From: a virus
DNA length: 21,492 nt
IMG/VR virus record: IMGVR_UViG_3300033141_001781
Coordinates: 1-21,492 of that record
Direction: 5' to 3' (one strand)
Positions 18,924 through 21,492 of this stretch are shown here, piece by piece; positions within the stretch are counted from its first letter, which is position 1, and each line of letters begins with the position of its first letter. Below the pieces are notes generated by a model, which did not search any database, was not told the DNA's origin, and saw nothing but the letters and a program-made list of their open reading frames with translations. The translations under genes were made by a program, and so were the position numbers.

Positions 18924-20192
18924 GTGGCCAGCAATAAATCAATCCAAGGCGACGTAATCGAGGAGCTTGGCCGGATGGCTGAGTGCAGCGTGGACGCCGT
19001 GCTCGGCGATCCGCCATACGGGCTGGAGTTCATGGGCATCGAATTCGACAGCCGGACGGAACATCGCCTTGTGTGCGGCATAGAGGACGCGGGCTTCGGG
19101 ATTCGGGACAAGATTTACTGGCATTTTGGCTCGGGATTTCCCAAATCGACGGATATTGCAAAGCAACTGGACAAGCGGGCGGGGGCGGAGAGGGAGGTGG
19201 TAAGCGAAGGTGCAGGTTACGAAGCGGCGCCGGATCGTGCTACGTATGGGCACGGGTTGAATGTTGGTTTTCTGCCGCGGCAAGTCACCGCCCCTGCCAC
19301 CCCCGAGGCCAAGCGTTGGGATGGCTGGGGCACAGCGCTGAAGCCGGCGACGGAAACGGTGGTGATCGCCATGAAGCCGCTGGACGGGACGTTTGCGGAG
19401 AACGCGTTACGATGGAAAGTGGCTGGGTTGAACATCGACGGGGGAAGGATTCCAAGTAGCGGCGAGCACATGAGAGGTTTTGTCGCGGGAATGACTGCCG
19501 GTGGAATGACGGCTGGCGACACAAGAACAGGAAAATCGTTGGGCCGATTTGAGGCAGGCCGAGCTTTTCAGGCTACGGACCACCCTTCCGGCCGTTGGCC
19601 AGCCAATCTGGTATTGGTTCACTCGCCCGGCTGTGTCAGGAGGGGGAAGGAGAAGGTGAAGGGGCACAAGCATAGCGGCAAGCCAGGCCACGGCAAGGAT
19701 GGGCAAGTCTACGGCAGAGGAATTGTCTTTGGAGGTGACACGCAATGCTACGCCGACCCCGACGGCCTGGAGGAAGTCGAGGAGTGGTCCTGTGTAGAAG
19801 GGTGCCCAGTTTTGGAACTGGCGAGGCAGAGTGGGGAAAGGCCGAGTGGTGCTATCCGAAAGGAAGTGCAAGCGGCAAAGTTCGGAACTCACGGCATTTA
19901 CGGCGAAGGCAAAGAGCATCTAACGGCACCGCTGCCCGCTTCTACTACTGTGCCAAGGCCCACGGACGAGAACGTAGTATGGGCCTCGTGGAATGCCTGC
20001 CACGCTGCCGGTCGCCCCGCAGGCGCCGTCAACAGGACATCTCGGGCCAGTGGGCCAGGCGGGCGGTCAACCGCCATCCGACGGTCAAGCCTCTCGAACT
20101 TTGCAAGTATCTGGCGACGCTGCTCTTGCCCCCGAAGCGTGAGACGCCCCGCCGAATCCTCGTGCCTTTCTCCGGCAGTGGTTCCGAAATGA
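18924..20192 (+). CDS. DNA methyltransferase, N-terminal part of a frameshifted gene
   Basis: GTG 18924 follows the previous stop by one base. The frame reads IQGDVIEELGRMAECSVDAV, then catalytic DPPY (29-32, GDPPYGLEFM), YWHFGSGFPKSTDIAK, WDGWGTALKPATETVVIA and HPSGRWPANLVLVHSPGC. These are typical of phage N6-adenine/N4-cytosine methyltransferases that act on DNA. Meaningful sequence continues to about 19920 (WSCVEGCPVLELARQSGE is still typical). After that the frame yields sequence with no likeness to the family, and the AdoMet-binding half continues in another frame (19745-20398). A lost base, a sequencing error or a -1 ribosomal shift would explain this. Without joining, the product lacks the cofactor-binding motif. 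Confidence 0.6.
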   Translation: MASNKSIQGDVIEELGRMAECSVDAVLGDPPYGLEFMGIEFDSRTEHRLVCGIEDAGFGIRDKIYWHFGSGFPKSTDIAKQLDKRAGAEREVVSEGAGYEAAPDRATYGHGLNVGFLPRQVTAPATPEAKRWDGWGTALKPATETVVIAMKPLDGTFAENALRWKVAGLNIDGGRIPSSGEHMRGFVAGMTAGGMTAGDTRTGKSLGRFEAGRAFQATDHPSGRWPANLVLVHSPGCVRRGKEKVKGHKHSGKPGHGKDGQVYGRGIVFGGDTQCYADPDGLEEVEEWSCVEGCPVLELARQSGERPSGAIRKEVQAAKFGTHGIYGEGKEHLTAPLPASTTVPRPTDENVVWASWNACHAAGRPAGAVNRTSRASGPGGRSTAIRRSSLSNFASIWRRCSCPRSVRRPAESSCLSPAVVPK

Positions 20193-20398
20193 TCGGCTGC
20201 CTGTTGGCAGGCTGGGACGAGGTGGTCGGGATTGAAAAGGATGCGGGCTACGTGGCTGTCGCCAGGGCACGGCTGGAATGGTGGCGGCGGGCCATAGGGA
20301 AGTATGGTACGCCCTTGGAGCCGAAGCTCGTGCTGGAAGAGAAATCTCGCTCCCGTTTCCCGCCGGCCCCGGTTCTCGGCCAGATGGAGATGTTTTGA
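19918..20398 (+). pseudogene. DNA methyltransferase, C-terminal part of the frameshifted gene
   Basis: The frame that becomes meaningful near 19918 reads GTAARFYYCAKAHGRERS, then NRHPTVKPLELCKYLATLLL, then ILVPFSGSGSEMIGCLLAGW and VVGIEKDAGYVAVARARLEWW. This is the second half of the same methyltransferase family, with the HPTVKP motif and an AdoMet-binding loop (PFSGSGS). It is shifted by one base relative to the 18924 frame. The open frame reaches back to about 19745, but that part does not look like the family. No start with a ribosome site is seen near 19918; ATG 19979 would lose the FYYCAKA motif. The stop overlaps the TerL start (TGATG). Confidence 0.6.
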
Positions 20399-21492
20399 TG
20401 TCTGGCTTAACGGCCCACGAGGCATTGACGCGGTACCGCTGCGAACCGTTGGAGTTCATACGGCGGCTCTGGCCGGGGATTAAGGTCTGGCGCAAGCAGC
20501 GGGAGATCGCCGAGTCAGTGGCTCGCAACTACGGCACGATCGTCCACTCGGCCATCGAGACAGGCAAGGGGTGGATCGCGGCCAGGCTGATTATCTGGTT
20601 CTACGCCACACGCTTCCCTTGCAAGGTGATAGGCACCTCGATCACCCAGCCGCAACTGAGGGACTCGCTTTGGGGCGAGATCGACGCGGCGCTAAGGGAG
20701 CCGGTGGCAGGTGGAGAGGTGATCGCCAGGGCGGACGGCGACCCGATGACGGTCCGCGAGCTGTTGGGGATCGACGTGGTGCACATGGAGCTTAGGCGGC
20801 TGGACGAGCACGGCCGCCCGCACGCCAACGACTGGGTGCGGCTCCGGGTGGCGAAGGATGTGGAGGGGATGCACGGCATCCACCTCGGACCGCTGCCGGA
20901 CGGCGGGCCGACGGTCCTCGCGGTTTTGGACGAAACGAGCGGGGTGTCGGACAAGTTCTGCGAGGGCCTGGAGGGGCAGGCGCACCGGATGCTGATCCTA
21001 GGCAACCCGCTGCACCTCGCCGGCTACTTCGCGAGGAAGATCCGGGCGGGTGACGAGCCTGATCGCCTGTGCTCCGATCGACTGCGGTGGAAGGTGATCC
21101 ACATCGACGGGGCCCGGACGCCGAACGTCTCTGCGGGCCGGAAGTGGGAGCGGCTGGGCCGCAAGGGGCCGTGCCCGGTGCCGATCCCGGGGATCATGTC
21201 GTACGCGTCTTTCGTCGCGTATGAGAACGAGTGGGATGCTTACAACCGCAGGACGCGGCTGCGTGGGCTGCTGCCCGAGGGTGACGAGGCCAGCGTGTGG
21301 GTGCCGGAGGCGTGGCTACGCGAGGGGTTCAAGCTGTGGCATGAGATCGACCATGAGTGGCGGGCGGCGAACCTGCCGCGCTGGCTGGGCGTGGACGCAT
21401 CGCACGGCCGGCGGGACCTGGTCTGCTGGGTGGTGGTCGACGCTTGGGGGATCGTCGAGGTGCGGGTGATGGACCCAGAGGCGATGCGCGAC
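20398..21492 (+). CDS. terL: Terminase large subunit (TerL), 3' truncated by the window
   Basis: ATG 20398 overlaps the previous stop (TGATG); 365 codons are open to the end of the window. The packaging ATPase part has a Walker A region HSAIETGKGWIAARLIIWF (50-68), in which K57 is followed by G instead of S/T. Some phage terminases that I recall have GKD here. Further on are VIGTSITQPQLRDSLWGEI, Walker B TVLAVLDE (172-179, D178, E179) and LILGNPLHLAGYF. The C-terminal nuclease domain begins with WLGVDASHGRRD (D333), as in RNase H-like TerL nucleases. The protein cuts concatemeric DNA and pumps it into proheads. Usual length is 450-600 residues, so roughly 100-200 are missing. Confidence 0.88.
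   Translation, partial: MSGLTAHEALTRYRCEPLEFIRRLWPGIKVWRKQREIAESVARNYGTIVHSAIETGKGWIAARLIIWFYATRFPCKVIGTSITQPQLRDSLWGEIDAALREPVAGGEVIARADGDPMTVRELLGIDVVHMELRRLDEHGRPHANDWVRLRVAKDVEGMHGIHLGPLPDGGPTVLAVLDETSGVSDKFCEGLEGQAHRMLILGNPLHLAGYFARKIRAGDEPDRLCSDRLRWKVIHIDGARTPNVSAGRKWERLGRKGPCPVPIPGIMSYASFVAYENEWDAYNRRTRLRGLLPEGDEASVWVPEAWLREGFKLWHEIDHEWRAANLPRWLGVDASHGRRDLVCWVVVDAWGIVEVRVMDPEAMRD

Noticed and set aside
19880-19935. Programmed -1 frameshift signal
   Set aside because: No canonical slippery heptamer is in the zero frame and no clear downstream pseudoknot was seen, so this is listed only as one possible explanation.

Overview
The window is a 21.5 kb, GC-rich (a little over 60% by eye) piece of a tailed double-stranded DNA bacteriophage or prophage. 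Every gene I can support lies on the + strand. Most genes are short, tightly packed, and overlap or follow each other by a few bases. Many have strong AAGGAGG ribosome sites. The right edge cuts a large terminase subunit, preceded by a terminase-small-like gene, so the structural genes probably lie beyond it. The host cannot be named. Tandem 7-base arrays at gene ends, plus Ycf46/DUF1257/DUF2997-type proteins, recall Planctomycetota-like or cyanobacteria-like genomes, but that is an inference.

Layout. (1) 1-4645: the tail of an XRE regulator, a zinc-ribbon protein, an HExxH metallopeptidase-like protein, an AAA+ ATPase, a DUF3150-like protein and an ASCH/PUA-like protein. (2) 4646-5533: a candidate promoter plus a ~100-nt structured RNA, tandem 18-mers, and three small unknown genes. 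(3) 5534-8431: DUF1257 (Ycf35), DUF2997, zinc-ribbon and HNH proteins, and several small conserved-looking phage proteins. (4) 8432-9700: a near-consensus promoter, then about 740 nt of non-coding DNA full of helices, then a Vsr/DUF559-like nuclease. (5) 9817-14617: a ParB-HTH-methyltransferase fusion, an unknown protein beside it, small genes, and a C5-cytosine methyltransferase that contains an overlapping alternate-frame ORF and a nested HNH gene. (6) 14678-16909: two proteins with low-complexity tails and a zinc/TOPRIM primase. (7) 16983-21492: a ParB-methyltransferase, terminase-small-like protein, a frameshifted methyltransferase and TerL.

How the genes may work together. Four DNA methyltransferase genes of different design, three nuclease-like genes and a primase indicate replication plus heavy DNA modification, probably for protection against restriction. 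The AAA+, DUF3150-like, metallopeptidase-like and DUF1257/DUF2997 genes look like a separate ATPase-centred module of unknown role.

Most unusual points: the AAA+ protein carries its Walker B segment before Walker A; two reading frames of the C5 methyltransferase both show family signatures in the same DNA; an HNH gene is nested inside that methyltransferase without closing its frame; and two candidate structured RNAs each follow their own promoter. No database search or folding program was run. Family names are from recognition of motifs.
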